From Wolbachia endosymbiont of Ctenocephalides felis wCfeF (GTDB lineage: Bacteria > Pseudomonadota > Alphaproteobacteria > Rickettsiales > Anaplasmataceae), in the NCBI GenBank assembly GCA_028571325.1, contig CP116767.1, forward strand, positions 1,269,150-1,333,149: DNA of 64,000 nt, given 5' to 3'. Below are positions 45,945-56,142 of the stretch, piece after piece. Below the pieces are notes generated by a model. It ran no database searches. It was not told where the DNA came from and saw nothing but the letters and a program-made list of their open reading frames with translations. A program made the position numbers and the translations under genes. Each line of letters starts with the position of its first letter. Position 1 is the first letter of the stretch.

Positions 45945-46925
45945 TGTTTAAAATCTTCGTAATAGGAGAGAAATGAAGGATAGGACAATCATCTGCAAGC
46001 TAATGTTGAGTTTCCGCTCGCAATTTTTCCACAACCGTCTGCACTTTTCCAATCAAGCAAAAGATCTCTCAACAACTCATCTTTTTGGCAATACGACGAA
46101 AGTGTGTAACTCACTTCGCTTTATTACTTCAACAGTTGCACCAATGATAGCTTTTATTTGTGTTGCAAAGTTTTCCCCTGTGTAGCCGGCATCAACCAGT
46201 ATGTTTTTAACTTCAGAGAGGTTTGCTTTAGCATTTTCGACCATTTTCACAGCACTGCTACGGTCAGTTGCTTCTGCCGTTGTTACATAAATTGCATGTA
46301 GCAAACCTTGTGTATCAACTGCAATATGGCGCTTTATACCTGAGATCTTTTTACCTGCATCATAGCCCTTTTTTTCAGCAGGTTTTTAACGCTTTGAGAA
46401 TCAATTATACAGAAACTATAGTCTTTTCTAAAATAAATAATAAAGGTATAATATGGAACTGACGAAATATGAGGTAAGTAATGGCGTGCAGTGTAGACTT
46501 GGCATGCCATCAAAAGTCCCCTCAGGCCTCTAATACATCAATGCACAGCTTTTAGTTGGTAATACTATAATGGACATTTACCATTCATTTTAGAAAGTAC
46601 TATAGTTTTCTCTTCCCGACCATTGTTGATACGGACCTCTCCAACTAATTTTTTTTAAGACACGCTCCAAAACACTTTCCTCACTTCCATTTGGTTTTTC
46701 ACTCCATTTTTTAAAGTATTCGTAACAACTTCGCCATTTCGGAAACTCTTTTGGCAGCATTCTTCATTGGCAACCGCCTTTTAGGACGTATAACACTGCG
46801 CAAAATACGTCATACAAATCAAGTTCTCTTGGTTTTGTTTCTACAGGATTCTAAATCTGGTAAAATAATCTCAAATTTTTTCCGACTTATGTTGTTTGGG
46901 TATAAACTTCTCATATATCCTAATT
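45945..46925 (-). mobile_element. Decayed IS5-type transposase remnant
   Basis: On the minus strand a transposase can be followed in pieces. The N-terminal part is at about 46600-46920 (GGCQ, MLPKEFPKWRSCYEYFKKW). DSQSVK and GYDAGKKISGIKRHIAVDTQ lie around 46310-46430, then VDAGYTGENFATQIKA at 46140-46210. The C-terminal part at 45950-46090 reads VVERSFAW and LEKCRRLWKN, with two Trp codons changed to TGA. Several frameshifts are present. About 165 bases (46435-46600), bounded by TTCTAAAAT/ATTTTAGAA, interrupt the gene and may be a small inserted element. It is unlike the intact IS at 44401 in sequence. Confidence 0.75.
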
Positions 46926-47155
46926 TATATATACTATCTCCTAGTTTATTCCTTTCTTGAGATTATGAACAGGTTCTTATTTGAGTGGTAAGACGTTACT
47001 TCTTGAAGTTGTTTAACTTCAGCTTGAGTAAGACCAGTGGATTCAGATATTAAGTCAATAGATACCCGGCTTTAAGTAGGTTTTTTACCACTTCGATTTT
47101 TCCTTCAGTTTTTCCTTTCTCAATACCAACTTCAACACCTTCATCAAATTTTTGG

Positions 47156-48229
47156 TTAAGACAGATCATCTTCACGTTTCTTATCTTGATCATACGTAAA
47201 CCGCAGTTTTTCGATTTCATCAGTAGATAATCCTGTTAACTTAACAATGGTAGCAGCGTTCATATCATCGGCGAGCATTGCTTTTGCCACTTCGATTTTT
47301 CCTTCAATTCTACTTTGCATGATGCAGGATAAATTATCATCTTCACGTTTTTTATCTTGATCATACGTAAACCGTAGTTTTTCGATTTCATCAATTGGAA
47401 GACCAGTGGATTCAGATATCAGGTCAATGGATACACCGACTTTAAGTAGGTTTTTTGCTATTTCAATCTCTCTTTCCTTTTTACCTTCAATTTTACCTTC
47501 GATTCTACTTTGCATGATGCAGGAAAAATTGTCATCCTCACGTTTCTTATCATCATAATATATAGCTCGTTCTTCCTTAGTCCAATTATATCCAACTAAC
47601 TCATTATAGGCCCTACCTATAACCTCATCACTCCCTACTATTTTTCTTAGATCCTCTTCACTAGTCTCACTTGCGTATTTAAAAAAGTAACACCATTTTT
47701 CAAATATATTTTCTAATTGATCTTCTTTTGTTTTTGAAAATTTTGGCAATTCAATGAAGACAAATTTAAAATCTTTTAAGTAATGTCTATAGGTTTTTAT
47801 ATTAAGTATATGATGAGTTGAAACATGTTCAGGCTCCTTAGGAAATAGAACGAAGTCAGTGATAGCAATGAAGATAACTTCTTCAAGGTCCTGATATTTA
47901 CCGCCTACGTCGGCTTGGCTAAAATAAGCTCCAGCAGCATAGTACTGTGCACGTTTTTCGAATCCAGTCGTTCTAGCAACTTGCATTTCGACGATTACTT
48001 GTACTCCATTTTTGCTTCTGCAAAGTACATCGACAATACTCTCCTTTTTAGAGGAAATATCGGGGTTTAAAATGGGGTTTAAGAATTCCACGTCCTGTAT
48101 TTTGGCTTCACCAGTGAGGTTTAGAACGTCGTTGAGAAAATGAATGAGGATATCTTTATTTTTCTCAGTACCAAAGATACGCTTGAACGCATAATTGTTT
48201 TTTGGATCTAGAAACTTTGACAAAACCAT
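47156..48229 (-). CDS. Rpn-type PD-(D/E)XK nuclease (recombination-promoting nuclease family)
   Basis: The 357-residue protein begins with FLDPKNNYAFKRIFGTEKNK and has the nuclease motif Asp (SIVDVLCRSKNG) and Glu-x-Gln (VIVEMQVARTTGFEKRAQYY, read in parts as VIVEMQV). The C-terminal third consists of two repeats of about 55 residues, each with KKREDDN, SCIMQSRIEGKIE and IDEIEKLRFTYDQ-like blocks. Beyond its stop the similarity continues in a shifted frame to about 46996 (KGKTEGKIEVVKNLLKAG), so the present C-terminus is truncated. These proteins are linked to RecA-independent recombination and horizontal transfer. Confidence 0.85.
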   Translation of the reverse strand: MVLSKFLDPKNNYAFKRIFGTEKNKDILIHFLNDVLNLTGEAKIQDVEFLNPILNPDISSKKESIVDVLCRSKNGVQVIVEMQVARTTGFEKRAQYYAAGAYFSQADVGGKYQDLEEVIFIAITDFVLFPKEPEHVSTHHILNIKTYRHYLKDFKFVFIELPKFSKTKEDQLENIFEKWCYFFKYASETSEEDLRKIVGSDEVIGRAYNELVGYNWTKEERAIYYDDKKREDDNFSCIMQSRIEGKIEGKKEREIEIAKNLLKVGVSIDLISESTGLPIDEIEKLRFTYDQDKKREDDNLSCIMQSRIEGKIEVAKAMLADDMNAATIVKLTGLSTDEIEKLRFTYDQDKKREDDLS

Positions 48230-48725
48230 AAGAAATTCACTTCAAAAGCATTAATAATTATACACTATTTTTTGCAGATATTCAATTCTTTTGTGTCTGA
48301 ATTTTTAAGCCTCGGATGTGTTGATCAAAAAAATAACCTACGCAGATGGCCTTAGAATAGCATTTGATACTTTAGACGCTTTTATACATCTTTTTGTAAA
48401 TTCATCTACAAAGCGCCTTAAAACCCCAGGCTATGAGCCTAGCAGCTGTAATAGATATCAAAGATACCCATTTTTGGTGTGGGAGGCTAATCTCCTAACA
48501 AAAGTACGAGCGTGAAAACTCAATTACGATTACCTACCATCGTGAGGACAGGTTTATTAACCTCCCACGTTTTACATTATAAAGAGCTTGAAACTCAATA
48601 TCAACATATTTTAGTAGCAAATTTATATTAAATCTATATCCTGTGTTTGGCAGCTTTGTTTATTATCCTGATAGTTTTTGCCAAGGTTTGTGATGTTTAG
48701 CAATATTGCCAATTAGTATAATACG
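48230..48725. other. Gene-free interval before the thiamine pyrophosphokinase gene
   Basis: No convincing coding frame is present. The middle of the interval is less A+T-rich than its edges and has a long-range stem (next entry). The last 130 bases are A+T-rich and probably hold the promoter for the downstream gene. Confidence 0.45.
48479..48568 (+). ncRNA. Candidate structured RNA with closing stem
   Basis: GTGGGAGG at 48479-48486 pairs with CCTCCCAC at 48561-48568, closing about 74 bases that contain further short complementary pieces (CGTGA, TCACG-like). An 8-bp GC-rich closing stem stands out in this genome. TTTTAC follows. The strand and boundaries are uncertain, and I do not recognise a known RNA family. 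Confidence 0.25.
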
Positions 48726-49403
48726 ATGCAAAATCTACACGAAGCATTTCATGATCATATACTGCACTGTAGTACACAGAAGCAATATCGTTCTATTGTG
48801 GTGTTAAATGGGGAAATACCTGATTCATCGTTTTTTAAACGGGATATACCTATTATTGCTGTAGATGGCGGAGCAAATAGGCTTTTATCAATTGGCGTAC
48901 AACCTGATCTTGTAATGGGAGATTTGGATAGCGTAAATCCGAGTTTACGTGCTAGTTTGAATACAATATGTCTGCCTGATCAAGATTACTGCGACTTTTC
49001 CAAAACAATGGCCCGCTTAAAAACAATGAAGTTACTGCCATCGATAATAACAGGTATTACTGGAGGAGCAATTGATCACATACTGCAAAATATTAACGTT
49101 TTTCTAAGTACAGGTAGTATCTTTTACACGCCTGCACCTCCCATGGTAGGATACGTCTTAAAAAAAGGTATTACCCATTTTTCTTTGCCGAAAAATACTA
49201 AAATATCCTTACTTGGTATACCGAGAGTTCAAATATCAACTAAAGGATTAAAATGGGAGCTATCTCTTGATAAGCTTGCTTTTCTAGGGAAAAATTCTTG
49301 CTTTAATCGAAGTTTAAGCGATAGGGTATCCATAGAAGTACACAGCGGTATATGTCTAGCAATGATGTATTTAGAAGCAGTAGATGATGCTGGAGCATCT
49401 TAA
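48726..49403 (+). CDS. Thiamine pyrophosphokinase
   Basis: The 225-residue protein has the TPK catalytic-domain motifs: VLNGEIPDSSFFKRDIPIIA, then VDGGANRLLSIGVQPDLVMGD, read in parts, with GDLDSV as the metal-binding site. The DYCDFSKTMARL block replaces the usual Asp-Lys-T-D-x-E region, and GGAIDHILQNINVF matches the G-R-x-D-H segment. The C-terminal thiamine-binding domain includes KGLKWELS and RSLSDRVSIEV. It makes thiamine diphosphate from thiamine and ATP, implying salvage from the host. Confidence 0.9.
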   Translation: MQNLHEAFHDHILHCSTQKQYRSIVVLNGEIPDSSFFKRDIPIIAVDGGANRLLSIGVQPDLVMGDLDSVNPSLRASLNTICLPDQDYCDFSKTMARLKTMKLLPSIITGITGGAIDHILQNINVFLSTGSIFYTPAPPMVGYVLKKGITHFSLPKNTKISLLGIPRVQISTKGLKWELSLDKLAFLGKNSCFNRSLSDRVSIEVHSGICLAMMYLEAVDDAGAS

Positions 49404-49440
49404 GTTAAGAAGCGAAGGTTAGAAGGGTTAGCTATAATCC

Positions 49441-50436
49441 TCAGCTGCCATGAACATGATCATCGCAATGCACTGGTGGCTCTACATTTTCCAGATAACT
49501 GTTTACTTTTAGCGGGTCTCCTAAGCTACACTCTATTTTTATTGGAGAATGACCAGTATCCTTGATCACTATTGCCTCCGAGCTATTGCTGCGACTTAGT
49601 GTACTTTTTATTTCGTTATGAATACCCTGTTTATTTTTAAGTTTTGTACCGAAAAGCTTTTCAATGAGAATTAAAAAAGATTCGATGATAACATCAAGCG
49701 GGCTTTTTTTCACAGTATCATCTGATTGTAATTGCTCTTCTTTATTATTAGTGTGGTAATTTTCTAACTCTTGAGGAACAGTAAGCGATAATTTACCGTC
49801 TTTGTATGTCACACCATCTTTGCCATCTTGGGACTCAAGTGTAAATTCTAGTGAGCTGTTTAACTGGCATATAACCGCTTCTTTTGAATCAAAACCGTTA
49901 GCTAGTAATTCAGTTAGCAATTTAGTGTCTATTATAGATATTTCGCTACCAGATTTAACGTTAACACAGTTTCTATTAGTACAGTTGATGTGGATAGTAC
50001 CTTGACCTTGAGGTACATTAAGCACTAACTTATGAGAAAAAAGTGCAGGAGCAAAAACGTTTATTACTAGTCCTCCACCATAGTAAGAAGACTGATTACA
50101 ATTAGTAACTAGCTCTTCTAAAATGGGGTCACTTGGAACTCCTGCTCCAGCAGATTTAAATATTTCTTTAAAAATTTCTTTTGCAAATGTACGGTATTCC
50201 TTTTTTCCATCTTTGTTATTTTTTATCAAGCTAGCATGTTTTGTATATAATTGGTTAATAAAATTCTTATCTACATCCTTTTTGTTAACGACAAAATTCA
50301 TCCTTGGGAAATCTACATGCATAGTTGCACCAGAACTTGCTCCTTTGTTATTTTCTGCAGCTCTTAGTTTGCTGAAATCAAATTCTTCAGCTCGAGCTTT
50401 CAATGTAACTATTAGATTTTCCTTTGCCTCTGCCAC
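49441..50436 (-). CDS. Orphan soluble protein
   Basis: I do not recognise this 331-residue protein. It has no signal peptide; one hydrophobic stretch (SPLDVIIESFLILIEKLFG) near 250 is more likely an amphipathic helix than a membrane anchor. The middle (residues 120-230) is beta-rich with two Cys in NCTNRNCVN and segments such as KDGVTYKDGKLSLTVPQE. The C-terminus has three His and one Cys (VHCDDHVHGS). It diverges from the malonyl-CoA decarboxylase gene across 119 bases, so the two may share a regulatory region. Confidence 0.7.
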   Translation of the reverse strand: MAEAKENLIVTLKARAEEFDFSKLRAAENNKGASSGATMHVDFPRMNFVVNKKDVDKNFINQLYTKHASLIKNNKDGKKEYRTFAKEIFKEIFKSAGAGVPSDPILEELVTNCNQSSYYGGGLVINVFAPALFSHKLVLNVPQGQGTIHINCTNRNCVNVKSGSEISIIDTKLLTELLANGFDSKEAVICQLNSSLEFTLESQDGKDGVTYKDGKLSLTVPQELENYHTNNKEEQLQSDDTVKKSPLDVIIESFLILIEKLFGTKLKNKQGIHNEIKSTLSRSNSSEAIVIKDTGHSPIKIECSLGDPLKVNSYLENVEPPVHCDDHVHGS

Positions 50437-50555
50437 AGTCTTCTCTCCATTGACACAATTATATCATAAAAATTACTAATAATCTGATAACGACGCCTGC
50501 TGTATAGACTAAGATTTTTCTTTGGTTTAATATAGATGTACGGTAAAAGAAATCT

Positions 50556-51953
50556 ATGGCGAAAGAATCACTAGTTAAAACTGATGTAGCACAAGTTGAA
50601 GATAAGAAAGCAGTAAGTGGCTTTTTTAAGATATTTGGTGGAGTTGCAGATGCTGTAAGATCGTGGATTGGCAATATTAGCCCTGATTTAAGCAGTAGCC
50701 GCGATATCGATAGCTTAGTCTTGAAGATGAACGAGTGCTTAAACCCAAAGGGAGGAGAGGTCTCAGCACGTAAGAACACCGTATCTCTTGGTAATCTGTA
50801 TTTAAGTTTGTCGGAGAAGGGTAAAATAAAATTTCTGCAAACCCTGGCAGAAAAATTTAATCTGAATAAAACGGAGATAGATGAAAAAATAAAAGAATAT
50901 AGGGAAAACCAGAATCCCGAGTTAAACTATAAATTTGAACAGGACTTGGTAAAAGTCCTTGAATCACCACGTTCTAAAATATTGAAGCAATTTATTTCTT
51001 TGCCGGAAGGCCTTAAGTTTATTGTCGATATGCGTTCTGACGTGCTTAAGTTAAAGAACCAATATAAAGAGCTCAATCGACTAGAAAGTGAATTGAAAAG
51101 CATACTTCTCTCCTGGGTTGACGTTGATCTGCTCGATCTTCGTCAAATTACCTGGGATTCACCTGCATCGTTGTTAGAAAAACTTATAAAATATGAAGCT
51201 GTGCATAAAATTTCTTCTTGGGGTGACTTAAAAAACAGGCTGGATTCTGATCGTCTATGTTTTGCCTTTTTTCATTATAAAATACCAAACGAGCCTCTAA
51301 TTTTTGTAGAAGTTGCATTGATGGATGGAATTGCAGATAGCATTCAACATCTCTTAGATGAGTCGGTACCTTCAAGTGATCCAAGCAGTGCAAGCACTGC
51401 CATATTCTATTCAATATCAAATACCCAAGCAGGGTTGTCTGGAATCAGCCTGGGTAATTTTTTGATCAAAAGGGTTGTGGAAAAGCTGTCGCAGGAGTTT
51501 AAGAGTATAAAAACATACGCAACTCTTTCCCCAATACCTGGCTTTACAAAATGGCTGAAAGAAAGTTTAAGCCAAGATATTACTTTATTGAGCAAACTGA
51601 ACATAAAACAATCTAGTGCAGAAATTTTAGAAAGCATAGAGCAGTTAAAAACTAACGTTGAATGCGAAAAACAATGCTTGCTGAAGCTCTGTGCACATTA
51701 CTTGCTGAAGGTTAAAAACAGTAGCGGCGGTGCTTATGATCCGGTAGCACATTTTCATTTAAGCAATGGTGCATCAATAAAACAATTAAACTGGATGGCA
51801 GATGTTTCTGAAAAGGGGATTAGTCAGTCGGCTGGAATGATGGTGAATTATCTATATGAATTGTCTAAAATAGATAATAATCATGAGAGCTATATGGTTA
51901 ATAAAGTGGTTTCTCACTCGAAGCAGGTGTCGTCTATGTTGAAGGGAAAGTAA
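50556..51953 (+). CDS. Malonyl-CoA decarboxylase
   Basis: The 465-residue protein converts malonyl-CoA to acetyl-CoA and CO2. It has an N-terminal helical domain (about 40-160) and a GNAT-like catalytic domain with the family blocks FYSISNTQAGLSGISLGNFL, TLSPIPGFTKWL and YDPVAHFHLSNGA, which include the catalytic Ser and His. Length matches bacterial MCDs. It could balance malonyl-CoA against fatty acid synthesis. It starts 119 bases from the divergent orphan gene. Confidence 0.93.
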   Translation: MAKESLVKTDVAQVEDKKAVSGFFKIFGGVADAVRSWIGNISPDLSSSRDIDSLVLKMNECLNPKGGEVSARKNTVSLGNLYLSLSEKGKIKFLQTLAEKFNLNKTEIDEKIKEYRENQNPELNYKFEQDLVKVLESPRSKILKQFISLPEGLKFIVDMRSDVLKLKNQYKELNRLESELKSILLSWVDVDLLDLRQITWDSPASLLEKLIKYEAVHKISSWGDLKNRLDSDRLCFAFFHYKIPNEPLIFVEVALMDGIADSIQHLLDESVPSSDPSSASTAIFYSISNTQAGLSGISLGNFLIKRVVEKLSQEFKSIKTYATLSPIPGFTKWLKESLSQDITLLSKLNIKQSSAEILESIEQLKTNVECEKQCLLKLCAHYLLKVKNSSGGAYDPVAHFHLSNGASIKQLNWMADVSEKGISQSAGMMVNYLYELSKIDNNHESYMVNKVVSHSKQVSSMLKGK

Positions 51954-52017
51954 ATAATTGCCCTTACAGCACTTCAAATGTAAAATAGTTCTACTTAAAT
52001 ATGTAGAATAGCCATCA

Positions 52018-53814
52018 ATGGATAATATAAGAAATTTTGCAATAATAGCTCATATAGATCACGGAAAGTCAACGCTTGCCGATCGTTTAATAGAAGAATG
52101 TAATGGTCTTGAAGCAAGAGAAATGACCAATCAAGTGCTCGATTCAATGGAGATAGAACGCGAACGTGGAATCACAATCAAAGCACAGACAGTAAGACTC
52201 AACTACACTGCAAATGATGGGAATCAATATTGCTTAAACCTTATGGATACCCCAGGTCATGTTGACTTTTCATATGAAGTGAGTCGAAGCTTGGCTGCGT
52301 GCGAAGGTTCACTTTTGGTGGTAGATAGCAGCCAGGGAGTTGAGGCTCAAACTCTTGCGAATGTGTACAAAGCTGTTGACAATAATCATGAGATAATAGT
52401 TGTGCTCAATAAAGTTGATCTCCCTGCTGCAGATCCAGAAAGGGTAAAACTTCAGGTTGAGGAAGTAATTGGTATTGACGCAAGTGAGTCAGTTTTAATA
52501 TCGGCAAAAACTGGACTTGGAATAAGGGATGTACTGGAAGCAATAGTGACGAAACTTCCAGCTCCACAGGGTGATGCAAACGCTCCACTGCAGGCAATTT
52601 TAGTTGATAGTTGGTATGATCCTTATTTGGGAGTAGTAATTTTAGTGCGAGTTAAAAATGGAGTGCTAAAAAAAGGCATGAGAATTGTTATGATGTCCAA
52701 CAATGCTACATACCAGGTGGATAATATCGGTATTTTTACTCCTAAAAAGGTAATGACGGGTGAACTTTCAGCAGGTGAAGTTGGTTTTATAACTGCTTCA
52801 ATGAAAGAAGTGGCAGACTGCAGGGTAGGGGACACCATCACCGAGGAAAAGAGGCCTTGTAGTGAAGCACTGCCTGGGTTTAAAGAAGTGCATCCTGTGG
52901 TATTCTGTAGCATTTTTCCCAACAAAACAGATGACTTTAAATATTTAAGAGAGGCGCTGGAGAAATTACATTTGAATGATGCAAGTTTTACTTTTGAAGC
53001 TGAAACGTCAAATGCTCTTGGCTATGGATTCCGTTGCGGTTTTTTGGGAATGTTACACCTTGAGGTTATTCAAGAAAGGCTTGAGAGAGAGTTTGATTTA
53101 GACCTAACAGCAACCGCGCCGAGTGTTATATATAGAGTTACAACACGAAATGGTGAAATTCTGAACATTCATAATCCAAGTGATATGCCAGATCCTACAA
53201 AGGTTGAGATGGTGGAAGAGCCGTGGATTACTGCAACCATAATGGTGCCTGATCAATATTTAGGAGAAATTCTATCTCTGTGTGAAGAAAGAAGGGGAGA
53301 GCAAAAAGATTTATCTTATGTTGGTAGCACAACAACAGCACTGATGAAGTATAAATTACCGCTATCTGAGGTTGTTTTTGATTTTTACGATAGGCTAAAA
53401 TCGATTTCTAAGGGATACGCAAGCTTGGATTGGGAAATTTCCGATTATCGGGAAAGTCAGATAGATAAATTGAGCTTTTTAGTTAATGGAGAGCCTGTGG
53501 ATGCATTGGCATGCATTGTTCACAAAAGCAGGGCAGAAAAAAGGGGACGTGAAATATGTGCGCGTTTGAAAGATTTGATACCACGTCAGCAATATAAGAT
53601 TGCAATTCAAGCAGCAGTGGGTAGCAAAATTATTGCCAGGGAAACGATTAATCCATACAGAAAGGATGTGACAGCTAAACTCTATGGTGGAGATGTAACG
53701 CGAAGAATGAAGCTTTTAGAAAAACAAAAGAAAGGTAAGAAAAGATTGCATTCTATAGGAAATGTCAATATTCCACATAATGCTTTTATTCAAGCTTTGA
53801 AGATAAATGACTAG
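52018..53814 (+). CDS. lepA: Elongation factor 4 (LepA)
   Basis: The 598-residue translational GTPase has G1 [15 protein letters not shown]2 [15 protein letters not shown]3 [12 protein letters not shown] and G4 [11 protein letters not shown], then EF-Tu-like domain II, EF-G-like domains III and V ([20 protein letters not shown], read in parts), and the LepA-specific C-terminus ([20 protein letters not shown]). It back-translocates stalled ribosomes or helps initiation. It is complete. Confidence 0.98.
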   Translation: MDNIRNFAIIAHIDHGKSTLADRLIEECNGLEAREMTNQVLDSMEIERERGITIKAQTVRLNYTANDGNQYCLNLMDTPGHVDFSYEVSRSLAACEGSLLVVDSSQGVEAQTLANVYKAVDNNHEIIVVLNKVDLPAADPERVKLQVEEVIGIDASESVLISAKTGLGIRDVLEAIVTKLPAPQGDANAPLQAILVDSWYDPYLGVVILVRVKNGVLKKGMRIVMMSNNATYQVDNIGIFTPKKVMTGELSAGEVGFITASMKEVADCRVGDTITEEKRPCSEALPGFKEVHPVVFCSIFPNKTDDFKYLREALEKLHLNDASFTFEAETSNALGYGFRCGFLGMLHLEVIQERLEREFDLDLTATAPSVIYRVTTRNGEILNIHNPSDMPDPTKVEMVEEPWITATIMVPDQYLGEILSLCEERRGEQKDLSYVGSTTTALMKYKLPLSEVVFDFYDRLKSISKGYASLDWEISDYRESQIDKLSFLVNGEPVDALACIVHKSRAEKRGREICARLKDLIPRQQYKIAIQAAVGSKIIARETINPYRKDVTAKLYGGDVTRRMKLLEKQKKGKKRLHSIGNVNIPHNAFIQALKIND

Positions 53815-53871
53815 TAGTTCATGACACCCTCTTGGTAGGCTAGAGTCATAATGCTCGTACAGTTGTGCAAC

Positions 53872-54621
53872 TTATTCAAGAGATTTGCTCAATGGTAAAA
53901 TTTGTCCCGATACGCTACAATCTTCAGAAGTTAACTCCACAAATTTGTCTGTTAGTTTATCAGGTAACACTAGTTCAGGCGTATCCTTTCCAGGAAACGC
54001 CTGCTTGTACATTTCACTATCAACAGGTCCTTCTGGATATACAGCATTCACGCACAGCTTTGTATGCTTTGTCTCAGATGCATATATCTTTACCATGATT
54101 TCTAGTGCAGCTTTACTTGCAGCATAAGGTACCCAATACGGATAAGAAGAAGGAGAAAGTGTTACTTCTGAAGTCATGAATATCACTCTTCCAGAATTAG
54201 ATTTTTTCAGCATTGGATCCAAGTTTTTTAGCAAGTACCAATTGGCAGTAAAATTTGTATTCATTACATTCTGCAACTCCTCAAGCTCGCAGTCGTGAAC
54301 AGGATTCAATTTACCTAAAATCCCAGTACACGCAACTAATATATCAAGTGCCCCAGACTCTGATAATTTTAGGCTTTCTATCATATTTGTTAATATCTTT
54401 ACGTTTTCAAAGTCCAAAAGATCAAGTTGAATTAGCTTAACAGAGCCTTCTTTGAATTCTTCAAATTCCTCAATTTCATTGTACAGTGGCTTGAGATGAC
54501 CAATAGACCTTGAAATTAAAATTACACACGCGCCTTCCTTTACAAATCTTTTTGCAACAGCAGACCCAATTCCACCTGAAGCCCCGGTAATTAAAGCTAT
54601 TTTGCCTTCTAACTTACCCAT
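53872..54621 (-). CDS. SDR-family oxidoreductase
   Basis: The 249-residue short-chain dehydrogenase has the cofactor motif TGASGGIGSAVAKRF and the ACTGILG block (in place of NNAG). It also has the catalytic residues in VIFMTSEVTLSPSSYPYWVPYAASKAAL, read in parts: Ser region TSEVT and YAASK. The substrate is unknown; the C-terminus does not match FabG. It is 10 bases downstream of the YihY gene on the same strand. Confidence 0.88.
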   Translation of the reverse strand: MGKLEGKIALITGASGGIGSAVAKRFVKEGACVILISRSIGHLKPLYNEIEEFEEFKEGSVKLIQLDLLDFENVKILTNMIESLKLSESGALDILVACTGILGKLNPVHDCELEELQNVMNTNFTANWYLLKNLDPMLKKSNSGRVIFMTSEVTLSPSSYPYWVPYAASKAALEIMVKIYASETKHTKLCVNAVYPEGPVDSEMYKQAFPGKDTPELVLPDKLTDKFVELTSEDCSVSGQILPLSKSLE

Positions 54622-54630
54622 TCTTTTTCC

Positions 54631-55542
54631 TTAGCGAGACTCATTAAAACATTTTAGCTGAAAATTGAACTTTGCTCCATATATAAAAATTAAACTCACT
54701 ATATAGAAAAATAGTAATGATACTACCACACCACCTAAACTTCCGTATATTAAGTCCAATTGGCCAAAGGAAGCTTTTAAGTATTGTTTGAAAGCTGAAG
54801 CAGAAGCTGTCCAAAGCATAACAGCTACACAAGATCCAGGAAATACATCTGACATATTTTGTTTTACGCTGGGTAGCATAAAGTATAGCCAGGAAACCAC
54901 TATAAAGAGTACAAATTCGATGAGGAGATATTTAGTATAACTTAGCCCATGATAGGAAAAATCAATCAGCATTGGCACTAATGTAGAGAACACTATAGTC
55001 AGAGTTATAATGAGCGTAATTACCAAAAATTGTAATATACTGAGCACCCTTCTCAATATATAAGGTGGCGAAACTGGAACTTTGTAGGCTTTATTCAATA
55101 TTGTTCTTAGCCCTTCAATCGTTGACGAGGCTGTCCAAACAGCACCCACAATTGCCAAAGTCAATAAACTCTGTGGCGGACCAGATATTATCTCCCTAAT
55201 ACGCGGCATTAAGGATGATAAAATGTCCTGTGGCATGTGATCAATTATAAATGCCCAGCCTATGTTATATTGGTCTAGGAAATTTGCAAATGTTGACGCT
55301 AAAGCTATTAAAACGATGAGAAAAGGAAATATTGACAACAGGATTAAAAATGATAAATATCCAGCATGCTCCATTCCGTCATTATAAATTGTGTCAATCG
55401 AAGCACGGTAAAGACAATAAATAATGCTGTAAAACTTCTGTAGTAACTTATTCACTATATATAAATAAACCAAGTAAGATATTCTAAATGAAATAAAATA
55501 TATTTTTAAGCAAAACCTTCCAATGACACTGAGAATTGTCAT
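54631..55542 (-). CDS. YihY/BrkB-type inner-membrane protein
   Basis: The 303-residue protein from the Met at 55542 has six membrane segments and the YihY family blocks: DGMEHAGYLSFLILLSIFPF, WTASSTIEGLRTILNKAY, LPGS-like VFPGSCVAVMLWTASASAF and YGSLGGVVVSLLFFYIVSLI. The frame opens 13 codons further upstream, but that start is less likely. Function is unknown; the old name ribonuclease BN is wrong for this family. It is followed by the SDR gene and preceded by cassette B3. Confidence 0.9.
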   Translation of the reverse strand: MTILSVIGRFCLKIYFISFRISYLVYLYIVNKLLQKFYSIIYCLYRASIDTIYNDGMEHAGYLSFLILLSIFPFLIVLIALASTFANFLDQYNIGWAFIIDHMPQDILSSLMPRIREIISGPPQSLLTLAIVGAVWTASSTIEGLRTILNKAYKVPVSPPYILRRVLSILQFLVITLIITLTIVFSTLVPMLIDFSYHGLSYTKYLLIEFVLFIVVSWLYFMLPSVKQNMSDVFPGSCVAVMLWTASASAFKQYLKASFGQLDLIYGSLGGVVVSLLFFYIVSLIFIYGAKFNFQLKCFNESR

Positions 55543-55637
55543 ATTTTTTTCTGCCCTAAGCACTCTTTTTAAACAACACAAGATTTATGTTACTCCAGTG
55601 CATAACACTGGTCATAGGAATAGAACAAAAAAACTGC

Positions 55638-55666
55638 TTGACAAATTCCTCCGCCCCCCTTACAAT
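55638..55666 (+). promoter_or_regulatory. Outer promoter of cassette B3
   Basis: TTGACA at 55638-55643, 17-base spacer and TACAAT at 55661-55666. Confidence 0.75.
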
Positions 55667-55956
55667 AGAATTGTGGGTGTTTTAGGCCTAAAATTTATCT
55701 TTAATCTTGTATTAAGTGACAAAAGCACAGTATAAAACAAGGCGTGTTATGTTTTATTTTTGCAGCATGGACACTGCATGTCTTTATAATTTTTTGTCTA
55801 CATTAGCTGAGCCTCGCTTACTAAGCGGTGTAAGAGAGAACCGGACGCCAAGTTTTTGAGAGAACAGTAAACAACTCACGTTGCGGGGTTTCTTTTGTCT
55901 TTTTTTTAAATTAGTTAAAATTTTAACCAATCTCATTTTTTTCACAAAAAAATTGC

Positions 55957-55985
55957 TTGACAAACTTCAACATTTCCCTTATCAT
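55957..55985 (+). promoter_or_regulatory. Inner promoter of cassette B3
   Basis: TTGACA at 55957-55962, 17-base spacer and TATCAT at 55980-55985. Confidence 0.65.
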
Positions 55986-56142
55986 AAATTATGGGTATTT
56001 ACAACCCCAAGGTCAGCTACTTGTCAAGCGTATAAGACATTAACGCCAAGTTACTAAAATAGATATTGACCAGGGCTTCTTTTGCCTTGTTTTTTCATTT
56101 AGTAGATTTTTTAAATGTTTATTACTAAAGTAGTATCCTGGA

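Larger units (their letters stand above)
55624..56118 (+). repeat. Type B promoter-bearing repeat cassette, copy B3
   Basis: Very close to B1. It has the outer promoter, TTTTAGGCCTAAAA, the 47-codon frame (55716-55859, with Asn to Tyr), the CGGGGTTTC tail, the inner promoter, and the second tail near 56085. A one-base T deletion relative to B1 in the leader (AATCTTGTATT against AATCTTTGTATT) leaves the 47-codon frame unaffected. Confidence 0.85.

Noticed and set aside
48318..48515. A 65-codon open frame in the interval before the thiamine pyrophosphokinase gene
   Set aside because: No signal for translation, no recognisable domain, and composition unlike neighbouring genes; the segment is better treated as non-coding.
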